19,429 bases of DNA from Candidatus Gottesmanbacteria bacterium (GTDB taxonomy: Bacteria > Patescibacteriota > Microgenomatia > JACPZF01): positions 1 through 19,429 of the forward strand of contig JACPZF010000038.1 of assembly GCA_016195615.1 (NCBI GenBank), given 5' to 3'. The notes below the pieces were generated by a model. It saw nothing but the letters and a program-made list of their open reading frames with translations, was not told the DNA's origin and made no database searches. The number at the start of each line of letters is the position of its first letter. The stretch's first letter is position 1. Position numbers and translations under genes: made by a program. Shown here piece after piece: positions 8,070 to 13,813 of the stretch.

Positions 8070-8117
8070 AAAAATGCCCTTATAAGTTACTGACAAAAAT
8101 CAATAATTTATAAGGGC
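8070..8117 (-). terminator. T-box attenuator terminator
   Basis: GCCCTTATAA (8117-8108) pairs with TTATAAGGGC (8085-8076). The stem extends through TTATTGA/TCAGTAA past one A-C mismatch to a T-rich loop, and is followed by ATTTTTA. Its 5' arm contains the CCTT that the antiterminator needs, so the two structures exclude each other. Confidence 0.92.
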
Positions 8118-8276
8118 GCTTTATGCGCGGTGCCACCTTACTTTATACTCGTGAAGTGCTCCGTTTCCGACACACTCTTTGTTCTATTACGGGAACTTCC
8201 CGGAGAGGTCTACTTTCCGCCAACTGTCGGATTTCTTCTCTCGGCTCGGCTGTGTTTGCAGCTTCGTAGCTTTCTT
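8070..8276 (-). ncRNA. T-box riboswitch leader (tRNA-sensing)
   Basis: On the minus strand the hallmark T-box AAGGTGGCACCGCG lies at 8139-8126. It folds as a standard antiterminator: AAGG pairs with CCTT, a 7-nt bulge TGGCACC follows, then a GCGC-ATAAA-GCGC hairpin. The bulge reads UGGC, so it pairs with a tRNA end carrying G73 (Asp, Asn, Gln, Glu, Ser, Trp). Upstream, GTGTGTCGG-AAA-CGGAGCAC forms a stem III-like hairpin with a GAAA loop. An AGAGA followed by GTTGGCGGAAA resembles the distal part of Stem I. I could not place the specifier codon reliably; AAC within TAGAACAAAG is one candidate. The controlled genes are PEP carboxylase and then AspRS, so Asp or Asn sensing is the sensible expectation. 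Confidence 0.9.
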
Positions 8277-8282
8277 GGAAAG

Positions 8283-8310
8283 ATTATAACATACAAAATA
8301 CATTTGTCAA
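8283..8310 (-). promoter_or_regulatory. Consensus promoter of the T-box transcript
   Basis: TTGACA (8310-8305), a 16-bp spacer and TATAAT (8288-8283) with TGT directly before the -10 box. Expected transcription start is near 8276, at the 5' end of the T-box leader. Confidence 0.88.
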
Positions 8311-8330
8311 AAAATACAATCTTTCCATGA

Positions 8331-8552
8331 TTATAAATACTCTTCTAATTCATTCTTAGTTAAATTTGCTTGATTTAATATTGAAGATAAAGTACCTTTG
8401 GCTATTTCTTTATGGTTGGGAACAATAACTGTCTGGAGTTTACCTGCTTTGACGCCTCTTAATTTTATATGGCTTCCTTTCTGGGAAACAATTTCAAATC
8501 CTGCTTTTCTAAGGGATTTAATAATCTCTTTAGCAGAATACAATTTAGGCAT
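8331..8552 (-). CDS. hicA: HicA-family mRNA interferase toxin
   Basis: This 73-aa protein has the small double-stranded-RNA-binding-like fold of HicA. The family signature includes the catalytic histidine in QKGSHIKL (His28) and ends with a C-terminal helix. HicA toxins cleave mRNA and are neutralised by HicB. The ATG at 8552 lies inside the end of hicB (8-bp overlap), with AAGG 8 nt upstream, so the two are translationally coupled in antitoxin-first order. The gene ends 21 bp before the T-box promoter region, so the pair lies directly upstream of, and on the same strand as, the PEP carboxylase unit. No terminator is visible between them. Confidence 0.9.
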   Translation of the reverse strand: MPKLYSAKEIIKSLRKAGFEIVSQKGSHIKLRGVKAGKLQTVIVPNHKEIAKGTLSSILNQANLTKNELEEYL

Positions 8553-8799
8553 AGGAAACCTTCAGAGAAAACGAGTGTAATTCCAAATTGTTGATTGGGC
8601 TTGGAAAAGGCACTTTTTCTTCCTCAAAATATAAAGACAGTGCTTCTTCAATATTTTTAAGGGCTTCTTTTTTCGATTTTCCCTGGCTAGCAACTTCCAC
8701 TTCAACACATTTTGCCACAAACCAGTTATCCTCCTGCCAAAGAAGTATATGAAAACCTGATTTGAGCATTTTTGCCGAATTTTTTTTATTTTTTACCAT
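8545..8799 (-). CDS. hicB: HicB-family antitoxin, short form
   Basis: The 84-aa protein shows the partial RNase-H-like fold of the HicB/UPF0150 family (WFVAKCVEVEVASQGKSKKEALKNIEEAL). No C-terminal HTH or ribbon-helix-helix domain is present, so direct DNA binding and autorepression are doubtful. I chose the ATG at 8799 because AAGGA lies 8 nt upstream. The in-frame GTG at 8829 lies beside the -10 box and upstream of the expected transcription start. The gene precedes hicA and shares a promoter with it. Confidence 0.85.
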   Translation of the reverse strand: MVKNKKNSAKMLKSGFHILLWQEDNWFVAKCVEVEVASQGKSKKEALKNIEEALSLYFEEEKVPFPSPINNLELHSFSLKVSYA

Positions 8800-8819
8800 A
8801 ATTTTTCCTTCGTAAAAGC

Positions 8820-8848
8820 ATACTATCACAATACCCTGGTCTTGACAA
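8820..8848 (-). promoter_or_regulatory. hicBA promoter
   Basis: TTGTCA (8848-8843), a 17-bp spacer and TAGTAT (8825-8820). The predicted start near 8813 leaves a short leader that holds the AAGGA ribosome site of hicB. The -35 hexamer coincides with that of an opposing promoter. Confidence 0.75.
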
Positions 8849-8870
8849 GCTCGTTTTCGTATGATATTTT
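8842..8870 (+). promoter_or_regulatory. Divergent promoter opposite hicBA
   Basis: TTGACA (8842-8847), a 17-bp spacer ending in TGA, and TATTTT (8865-8870), giving an extended -10. Predicted start is about 8877, six bases before a 20-codon ORF. The -35 hexamers of this and the hicBA promoter are offset by one base on opposite strands, so one polymerase should exclude the other. Confidence 0.65.
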
Positions 8871-8882
8871 TATATTTCGATT

Positions 8883-8945
8883 ATGAAAACAGTTTCTTTC
8901 CGAATTATTAACCTCCATAACCTTAGACTCATTATTGAGCTCTAA
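8883..8945 (+). CDS. Possible 20-aa leader peptide or decoy ORF
   Basis: An ATG six bases from the predicted transcription start opens a 20-codon ORF in which 8 residues are Ile or Leu. No Shine-Dalgarno is present, as in several genes of this window. It is followed at 9007-9033 by a strong intrinsic terminator, so the unit could be an attenuator or simply a short RNA of about 155 nt. Coding is unproven. Confidence 0.25.
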   Translation: MKTVSFRIINLHNLRLIIEL

Positions 8946-8967
8946 GTTTGGGGGGCGGAAGGAAATA

Positions 8968-9000
8968 ACTAGAAATTAAAAATTAGGAAATAAAAATTTT
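8968..9000. repeat. Second copy of the AT-rich element
   Basis: The words AATTAAAAATTAGGAAAT and AAAAATTTT match the reverse complement of the era/gltX gap (1115-1146) with a few changes. Here it lies just before a GC-rich terminator stem. Confidence 0.4.
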
Positions 9001-9006
9001 AAAACC

Positions 9007-9033
9007 AGCCTCCCAAGAAGGGGAGGTTTTTGT
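9007..9033 (+). terminator. Intrinsic terminator
   Basis: CCTCCC (9009-9014), loop AAGAAG, GGGAGG (9021-9026), then TTTTTGTT. The stem can be extended by A-T and G-T pairs. It would end the transcript starting at about 8877 before the peptide and 582-aa genes. Confidence 0.85.
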
Positions 9034-9063
9034 TGGGTTTGTTGACGAATCCGCAACTACAAT

Positions 9064-9135
9064 ATTACCGCACACTGTAGCGCGGTAGTAGGTAATCCTC
9101 CTACGCCAAGGCTTCGGAGGACATAAGAAAGGAGG
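9064..9135 (+). promoter_or_regulatory. Leader with competing hairpins covering a ribosome site
   Basis: Three pairings compete. TACCGC/GCGGTA makes hairpin 1 (9066-9087). GTAGG/CCTAC makes hairpin 2 (9088-9104). CCTCC (9097-9101) can instead pair with GGAGG (9116-9120). The same CCTCCT (9097-9102) is also perfectly complementary to the Shine-Dalgarno AGGAGG (9130-9135) of the following peptide gene. The segment 9096-9121 also looks like one more member of the GC-rich palindromes of this genome. A weak promoter, TTGACG-15-TATTAC, may lie at 9042-9068. Confidence 0.4.
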
Positions 9136-9143
9136 TGAAAAAT

Positions 9144-9233
9144 ATGTTTAAAGGAGAATTTCATTCAAAGCCCAAACAAAAAGATTTTTCATCAACCCAC
9201 AATGGTGGTTGTAAAGGACCAAAAAACAAATAG
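9144..9233 (+). CDS. 29-aa basic peptide of unknown function
   Basis: This short ORF has a textbook ribosome site (AAAGGAGGTGA, 6 nt before the ATG) that is almost identical to that of the next gene. The peptide has seven lysines, two histidines, one Cys near the end (NGGCKG) and only two acidic residues, with no hydrophobic helix. It is polar and basic, unlike a membrane toxin or signal peptide. It could be a modified-peptide precursor, an RNA-binding peptide, a toxin, or a translation-coupling leader for the 582-aa gene 58 bp downstream. The strength of the ribosome site is the main argument that it is translated. Confidence 0.6.
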   Translation: MFKGEFHSKPKQKDFSSTHNGGCKGPKNK

Positions 9234-9236
9234 TAG

Positions 9237-9274
9237 TTCTAAAACCTGTAATTATTTACAGATAAAGTTTAGAA
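9237..9274 (+). other. Intercistronic stem-loop
   Basis: CTGTAA-TTAT-TTACAG (9246-9261) is a perfect hairpin, and outer arms TTCTAAAAC and GTTTAGAA can extend it. It fills the space between the 29-aa ORF and the Shine-Dalgarno of the 582-aa gene. No T-tract follows, so it is more likely an mRNA processing or stability element than a terminator. Confidence 0.55.
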
Positions 9275-9291
9275 AAAGGAGGTGAAAAAAT

Positions 9292-11040
9292 ATGTTAACT
9301 GAAGGGATTGGTACATTTTTTGATATGGGTTCATTCATAAACTGGCATCCAGATAGTACCAGATCTGATTTTGTTGCCAACGAGAGAGTAATTCCCTCGA
9401 CAGAAACCGAAAGACTTTTGATTCTTGAACGATTACGCGAAGGAAAAACGTTAGTAATTCCGACTCTCTATGATCCGGGGCAAGAAGATATAATGGCTAA
9501 TCTTGGACTGCGACAAAATACAGATGAATGGCTATTTCGCATAGAAGAAGTATTATCGCATGACGCAAGAACCAATATTTCTTCTAAATTACCGATAGAA
9601 GTTCGAAAATCTTATGAAGCGATGACTGCCCGCTATGACGAAGCTAAAGAGAAAACAATTCAAAACATCGCCAAAGGAGCTTTTCTCGAAGATTTCTTAA
9701 TTATCTTTGCCTACTTCTCAACCGGTAAAACTGCAAGTAAAGATACCGCTAATAGATTTGTCAAGGCATTTAGAGCAACCTCTTTAAATAAAAAGATTAC
9801 TTCTGATAAATGGGTTACGACTATCCCGGCTGCATTTATTGGGTTTGCGGTCGACTCTCGAGCAAAAGGACAATACGGCACCAATTCTCAGGCTGATACA
9901 GCAACCTTTTTAAAAAAATTATTAACAGGAGACTATCAAGAAATGTATAGTCCTTTATGCGCACAATATAACGAATTGGCCGACACCGCTGATAAAAACT
10001 CTGATAGCCTAGTCGATCATGTTAACAGTTCTATGGCTTCAAGAACAATGCTTTGGCAAAAAATGCTTGTTCTACCAGACGTTCTTTCTAATAGGCCCAT
10101 TAATTTAGTTTGGTCAACTCTTTTGGGAGAACCAACTTATATTGAATCTGTCATACCAAGTGTGGTTTGGTATTACGGAATTAATAACGGGCTGGCCAAA
10201 ATGATGCTTCTTCTAGATAGACATTTTTATGAATTGAGGACTATTTCTCGGGAAAACGGTTCGGATATTAAAATTACCGCTTTGGAAAAAGTTGAAAATA
10301 AGACTGAATCGAGATTAAGAAAAATTTTCGGCAGAGAATGGTCAAAAATACAACTATCAGATATCAAAGGTAAATTAGAAAAATATTATAATACTCATCG
10401 GGAGGATGAACTTCTAAGTTTAAAAACCTTGCTAGACATGTTAGCTTTTGAAGAAGTAAGAGACAGTATTTTGGCCGACATGGATAGATTTTATGGTCAG
10501 TCCCGCAAAGCCGCACAGATATTTGAAAAGGAAACAAGAGATTTAGGTAATGATGTTAACAATCTCACGGACGAAGAATGGCAGGAGTGGTGTAGATACC
10601 GCCGCTGGAATTTGTTAGCAGGACGCGAACAAGCAGTTGTTTTTTTAGAAAAGATCAAGCAGAAAATAATTTCTCAAGGAGAAATAACTAACGCAGCCAG
10701 AGCCCTACACGAAGCGATTTTATATCAAGAGCTTGGAACGCATTGTGCTAAATATGGTTTACTTTACATTGGCCTGGATATCGATCACAAATCATGGCAA
10801 GCATCTATGCTTAGCGAAGGCTATAATATCACAACCCAATTGAAAGCTGGAATAAAGACATACGAAAGGGGAAGGCGGAAGAATCCACCTACACCCATTG
10901 TCTATGCGAGAAAACCAAAGATACCTCTAACTAAAGACGAAAAACGTCGTGGTGTAACCACGGTAATGAAATACAAGATGGATTCAGATCGTAATTTATT
11001 ACAAAACTTTTGGCTTAGGGAAGATTTTAATTTAACTTAG
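9292..11040 (+). CDS. 582-aa protein of unknown function
   Basis: I do not recognise this protein. It is soluble-looking, with no signal peptide or membrane segment. It is mostly helical by composition, and the middle (about 330-440) is highly charged, with Lys/Glu-rich helices. The C-terminal part contains tryptophan-rich EEWQEWCRYRRW and GLDIDHKSW segments and a basic tail (YERGRRKNPPTP, then KDEKRRG) that could bind nucleic acid. No Walker, HTH, nuclease or protease motif stands out. AAAAAGGAGGTGA lies 7 nt before the ATG, so initiation should be strong. It probably shares a transcript with the 29-aa peptide ORF upstream. The next gene on the same strand follows after 21 bp. Confidence 0.85.
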   Translation: MLTEGIGTFFDMGSFINWHPDSTRSDFVANERVIPSTETERLLILERLREGKTLVIPTLYDPGQEDIMANLGLRQNTDEWLFRIEEVLSHDARTNISSKLPIEVRKSYEAMTARYDEAKEKTIQNIAKGAFLEDFLIIFAYFSTGKTASKDTANRFVKAFRATSLNKKITSDKWVTTIPAAFIGFAVDSRAKGQYGTNSQADTATFLKKLLTGDYQEMYSPLCAQYNELADTADKNSDSLVDHVNSSMASRTMLWQKMLVLPDVLSNRPINLVWSTLLGEPTYIESVIPSVVWYYGINNGLAKMMLLLDRHFYELRTISRENGSDIKITALEKVENKTESRLRKIFGREWSKIQLSDIKGKLEKYYNTHREDELLSLKTLLDMLAFEEVRDSILADMDRFYGQSRKAAQIFEKETRDLGNDVNNLTDEEWQEWCRYRRWNLLAGREQAVVFLEKIKQKIISQGEITNAARALHEAILYQELGTHCAKYGLLYIGLDIDHKSWQASMLSEGYNITTQLKAGIKTYERGRRKNPPTPIVYARKPKIPLTKDEKRRGVTTVMKYKMDSDRNLLQNFWLREDFNLT

Positions 11041-11061
11041 GTGTAAAATACTCATAACGAT

Positions 11062-12042
11062 ATGAATCAATTGAACTCTCAATCATTAAAATATCTTTGC
11101 AGTTTTCATTCAGTCAGTGGTAATACCGCTTTCGTTATAGCTGAATTGTCAGCCATGCTTAAGAAACTAAAAATTAAACCAGTGATTACCGATTATGGTC
11201 TTTTAGTATTTGGCAATCTAAAAAATCCTAAAATTCTAATTTCCGCCCACGTTGATGAGGTTGGATTTCAAGTTTTGAAAAAGAATGACGACAATACTTT
11301 TTTGGTCGGAAAATCAGGTCATATCGATCCCGTAATGTTGAATAATTCTCCGGTTTACGTACAGACCAAAAAAGGCAAGATCTCTGGCACCTTTTATCCC
11401 AAAAAAGAACTGGGAGATAACAAACCAGAGCATTTTTCGGAAATTATATTAGATACTGTTGATAATAAAACTATTGAAATTGGTGATTTCGGTTCTTATC
11501 AGCGGGAATTTTGGCAAAAAGGAGATAAGATTATGGCTACCGGTTTAGACAATAAAGTTTCTGTAGAAATGATTTTAGAATTAATTCAAGAATTTCCAAG
11601 AATGCTAAATTCTACAATGTTTTCTTTTGTGACCGAAGAAGAAACCACTTATGATTGTATAGCCGGGCTGGCTAATTTATATAAACCTCAATATGGGATT
11701 GTTTTGGACATGATGCCCGTCCACCAAGTTTCTTCTACCAGAGTTGATGTTATTCCAGCTGTAGGAAAGGGACCAGCAATTTTAATGGCAATGCACAATT
11801 ACCATCTTCACCCCCTTATAAAAGAGAAATTAGTAAAACTAAAAACCAATTATCAGAAAATTTTCGTAGATATTGATTTTCCACCGGAACCCCAAAATTT
11901 ACAAAGAAATGGAGTAACTAAAGGAATTAATATTCTATTACCTATGCTTGGATGGCATAATCACGTTTATACTATGAATACAAAAGATTATTTGGGGATA
12001 AAAAAATTAATAGTTGAGTTGCATGAAATATTAAACCGATAA
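11062..12042 (+). CDS. M42-family metallo-aminopeptidase
   Basis: The 326-aa protein matches M42 (glutamyl aminopeptidase/TET-like) peptidases, which trim peptides using two metal ions in large self-compartmentalised oligomers. Visible ligands are SAHVDEVG (His63, Asp65), TGLDNKVS (Asp163, usually DNR), TEEE (191-194), LDMM (Asp216) and a C-terminal HNHVYTMN (His299 or His301). The PDZ-like insert between the first and second metal ligands is present (about 70-155). Length is a little under the usual 340-360. TAAAAT (11044-11049) ends 12 bp before the ATG with no Shine-Dalgarno, suggesting a near-leaderless transcript. The 3' end overlaps recJ by 12 bp. Confidence 0.9.
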   Translation: MNQLNSQSLKYLCSFHSVSGNTAFVIAELSAMLKKLKIKPVITDYGLLVFGNLKNPKILISAHVDEVGFQVLKKNDDNTFLVGKSGHIDPVMLNNSPVYVQTKKGKISGTFYPKKELGDNKPEHFSEIILDTVDNKTIEIGDFGSYQREFWQKGDKIMATGLDNKVSVEMILELIQEFPRMLNSTMFSFVTEEETTYDCIAGLANLYKPQYGIVLDMMPVHQVSSTRVDVIPAVGKGPAILMAMHNYHLHPLIKEKLVKLKTNYQKIFVDIDFPPEPQNLQRNGVTKGINILLPMLGWHNHVYTMNTKDYLGIKKLIVELHEILNR

Positions 12043-13734
12043 TTTTATATCTCTTACCTTTAACTGCAGCTTGTTGTTTCCATTCCATTCGTCCTTGGCA
12101 ATGGTGTAAGCAATCTGGATTTTGTCGCCTTTGTTTATTTTTCCGGCAAGCCCACCAAAATTAAAGGCAATCGCGTCATAATTTTGATCGCTACTACCTC
12201 TAACTACGAGTTTTAGATGCTTGGCTGTTGCACCTACCAATCTTGTTTCAACCACCTCCACTTCAGAACAAAAAAGCGGTTCGGGGTTTTTCATGCCGAA
12301 GGGTTTAAGCTCTTCAAGTTTTTCAAAAAGTTCGGAAGTTATATTTTCTAAATCTAGTTTGCCGTCAATTATTAACTGTCTTTTTAAGAGCTCCTCGCTT
12401 ATATTTTTTTCGGCAAATTCCGTTAATCTCTGCTCTAAGATTTCTAATTTTTCCGTTTCGATCGTAAAACCAGCGGCCATCGGATGACCGCCAACGTCAA
12501 TTAATAAATCGGTCTGGGTTCTGATGGCCTCAACAATATTAAAACCGGAAATGGACCGTGCCGAAGCCTTAGAAAAGACCCGACCTTTAGAAACAACGAT
12601 GGCCGGGCGGTAAAAACTTTCTACGAGCTTTCCGGCTACAAGACCAATGACTCCCTGGTTATATGTTTCGTGAGAAATAAAGATTAAATTGCTTATTTGT
12701 TTGCTATTTTCTGTAAGCTGTGCTCTGGCATGAAATACCGTCTCTTCTGTTAATCTTTGCCTTTCCCCATTAACCTCGTTTAATCTCATCGCCAACTGCT
12801 GGGCCTTTTTTTCGTCTTTGGTACAAAGAAGTCGGAGTGCATCCAAAGCATTATCAATTCTACCCAAGGCATTTAGTCTTGGCGCTAAAACAAAACTTAC
12901 TTCATAAGTACCAATTTTTTCTCTTATTAATCCGGCCTCCTTAATCAGGGCTAGTAGGCCAACTCGAGATGTTTTTTGTATTTCTGCCAAACCGTATTTA
13001 GCAATACTGCGATTGGCTCCGACAAGAGGCACCATGTCGGCAATGGTGCCTAAGGCGGGCAAGTCAAGAAGATTTACGTCATTCTGGCTTGTCCAGAATC
13101 GATTCTGGAGTCGTTCCGCTTCGCGGGACTCCCCAGAATGACGAAGAAGTTCTTTTGCCACAAACCACGACAGCCCGGATCCGGAAAGTTTCCTCGTGTG
13201 AATAATGGCAAAAGCTTTTGGCAGTTTTTTAGCTTTCGTATGATGATCGGTAATAATCACATCAAGGCCTAATTTTTTTTGCGCGTATTCTGTCTGTTCC
13301 ACTGCCACAATTCCGTGGTCAACCGTAATTATCAGCTTTGTTTCTGGTATTTTTTCCTTTAAATTATCTAATCCGGCAAGTGATAAACCATAGCCTTCTT
13401 CTGCTCGATCGGGAATAAAGGGGAGAACTCTAGCTCCTAGATTAAAAAGCGTTTGCCACATGATCGCCGTGGCTGTTATACCATCGCAATCATAGTCGCC
13501 GTAGACGACGATTTGTTCCTGTTTTTTAATGGCCTGGGAAATCCGCTTTAATGACTTAGTTAAATCACCGGGTGAGATTTCTAGTTCTTTAGCGGTCAGT
13601 TGCGACGGTTCAAAAGGATGCAAAAACTCTTGTTGATCCTTTTTGGTTATTAGCCCCCTATTTTCTAGAATAATTGCAAGAAGATCTTCGCTTTTTAGAA
13701 GTTTTTTTTGATTTAATATTTTCCACGTTTTCAT
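12031..13734 (-). CDS. recJ: Single-stranded-DNA exonuclease RecJ
   Basis: RecJ degrades single-stranded DNA 5' to 3' in recombination and mismatch repair. The DHH phosphoesterase core is complete: GDYDCDG, TVDHG, TDHH and the later DHHA1 motif GGHPMAAGF, followed by an OB-like C-terminal domain. I start the gene at the ATG at 13734 (MKTWKIL, 567 aa). The frame is open to 13785, but the extra 17 residues come from a palindromic repeat. Between FVAKELL and LDLPALGT the protein contains about 22 extra residues encoded by a 67-bp repeat element inserted in frame. Promoter signals are weak; a TGC-TATTAT box on the minus strand (13809-13801) is the best candidate. It diverges from cca. Confidence 0.95.
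   Translation of the reverse strand: MKTWKILNQKKLLKSEDLLAIILENRGLITKKDQQEFLHPFEPSQLTAKELEISPGDLTKSLKRISQAIKKQEQIVVYGDYDCDGITATAIMWQTLFNLGARVLPFIPDRAEEGYGLSLAGLDNLKEKIPETKLIITVDHGIVAVEQTEYAQKKLGLDVIITDHHTKAKKLPKAFAIIHTRKLSGSGLSWFVAKELLRHSGESREAERLQNRFWTSQNDVNLLDLPALGTIADMVPLVGANRSIAKYGLAEIQKTSRVGLLALIKEAGLIREKIGTYEVSFVLAPRLNALGRIDNALDALRLLCTKDEKKAQQLAMRLNEVNGERQRLTEETVFHARAQLTENSKQISNLIFISHETYNQGVIGLVAGKLVESFYRPAIVVSKGRVFSKASARSISGFNIVEAIRTQTDLLIDVGGHPMAAGFTIETEKLEILEQRLTEFAEKNISEELLKRQLIIDGKLDLENITSELFEKLEELKPFGMKNPEPLFCSEVEVVETRLVGATAKHLKLVVRGSSDQNYDAIAFNFGGLAGKINKGDKIQIAYTIAKDEWNGNNKLQLKVRDIKLSV
13077..13143. repeat. 67-bp palindromic element inside recJ
   Basis: Terminal inverted repeats CGTCATTCTGG (13077-13087) and CCAGAATGACG (13133-13143) are perfect. 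Inside lie the 16-bp palindrome CCAGAATCGATTCTGG (13093-13108) and a GAGTC/GACTC stem capped by CCGC-TTC-GCGG. The edge sequence matches a dispersed bacterial intergenic repeat type. It is translated without a stop as part of RecJ. Confidence 0.92.
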
Positions 13735-13748
13735 AGCATTTCGCCATA

Positions 13749-13785
13749 TTGCGGGTGACAGTGCGAGCGCTGGCAGGACCCGCAA
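13749..13785. repeat. Palindromic repeat between recJ and cca
   Basis: TTGCGGGT (13749-13756) and ACCCGCAA (13778-13785) pair perfectly around a GC-rich interior with CAG/CTG arms. It fills most of the divergent recJ/cca gap and creates the spurious N-terminal extension of the recJ frame. Confidence 0.8.
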
Positions 13786-13796
13786 GGATTAATTAT

Positions 13797-13809
13797 TGCT
13801 ATAATAGCA
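13797..13809. promoter_or_regulatory. Symmetrical extended -10 of cca
   Basis: TGCTATAATAGCA is a palindrome around one central base. On the plus strand it gives TGC-TATAAT (box 13800-13805), 8 bp before the cca ATG, so cca should be leaderless. On the minus strand it gives TGC-TATTAT, aimed at recJ about 65 bp away. No good -35 is visible for either. Confidence 0.6.
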
Positions 13810-13813
13810 GAGT

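Noticed and set aside
8130..8330. 66-aa plus-strand ORF
   Set aside because: It is antisense to the T-box leader and its promoter, which explain the sequence.
8800..8829. Upstream GTG start for hicB
   Set aside because: It lies upstream of the predicted transcription start next to the -10 box; the ATG at 8799 has a proper AAGGA site.
13735..13785. 17-residue N-terminal extension of RecJ
   Set aside because: It is encoded by the palindromic repeat and does not resemble RecJ; the ATG at 13734 begins the conserved part.
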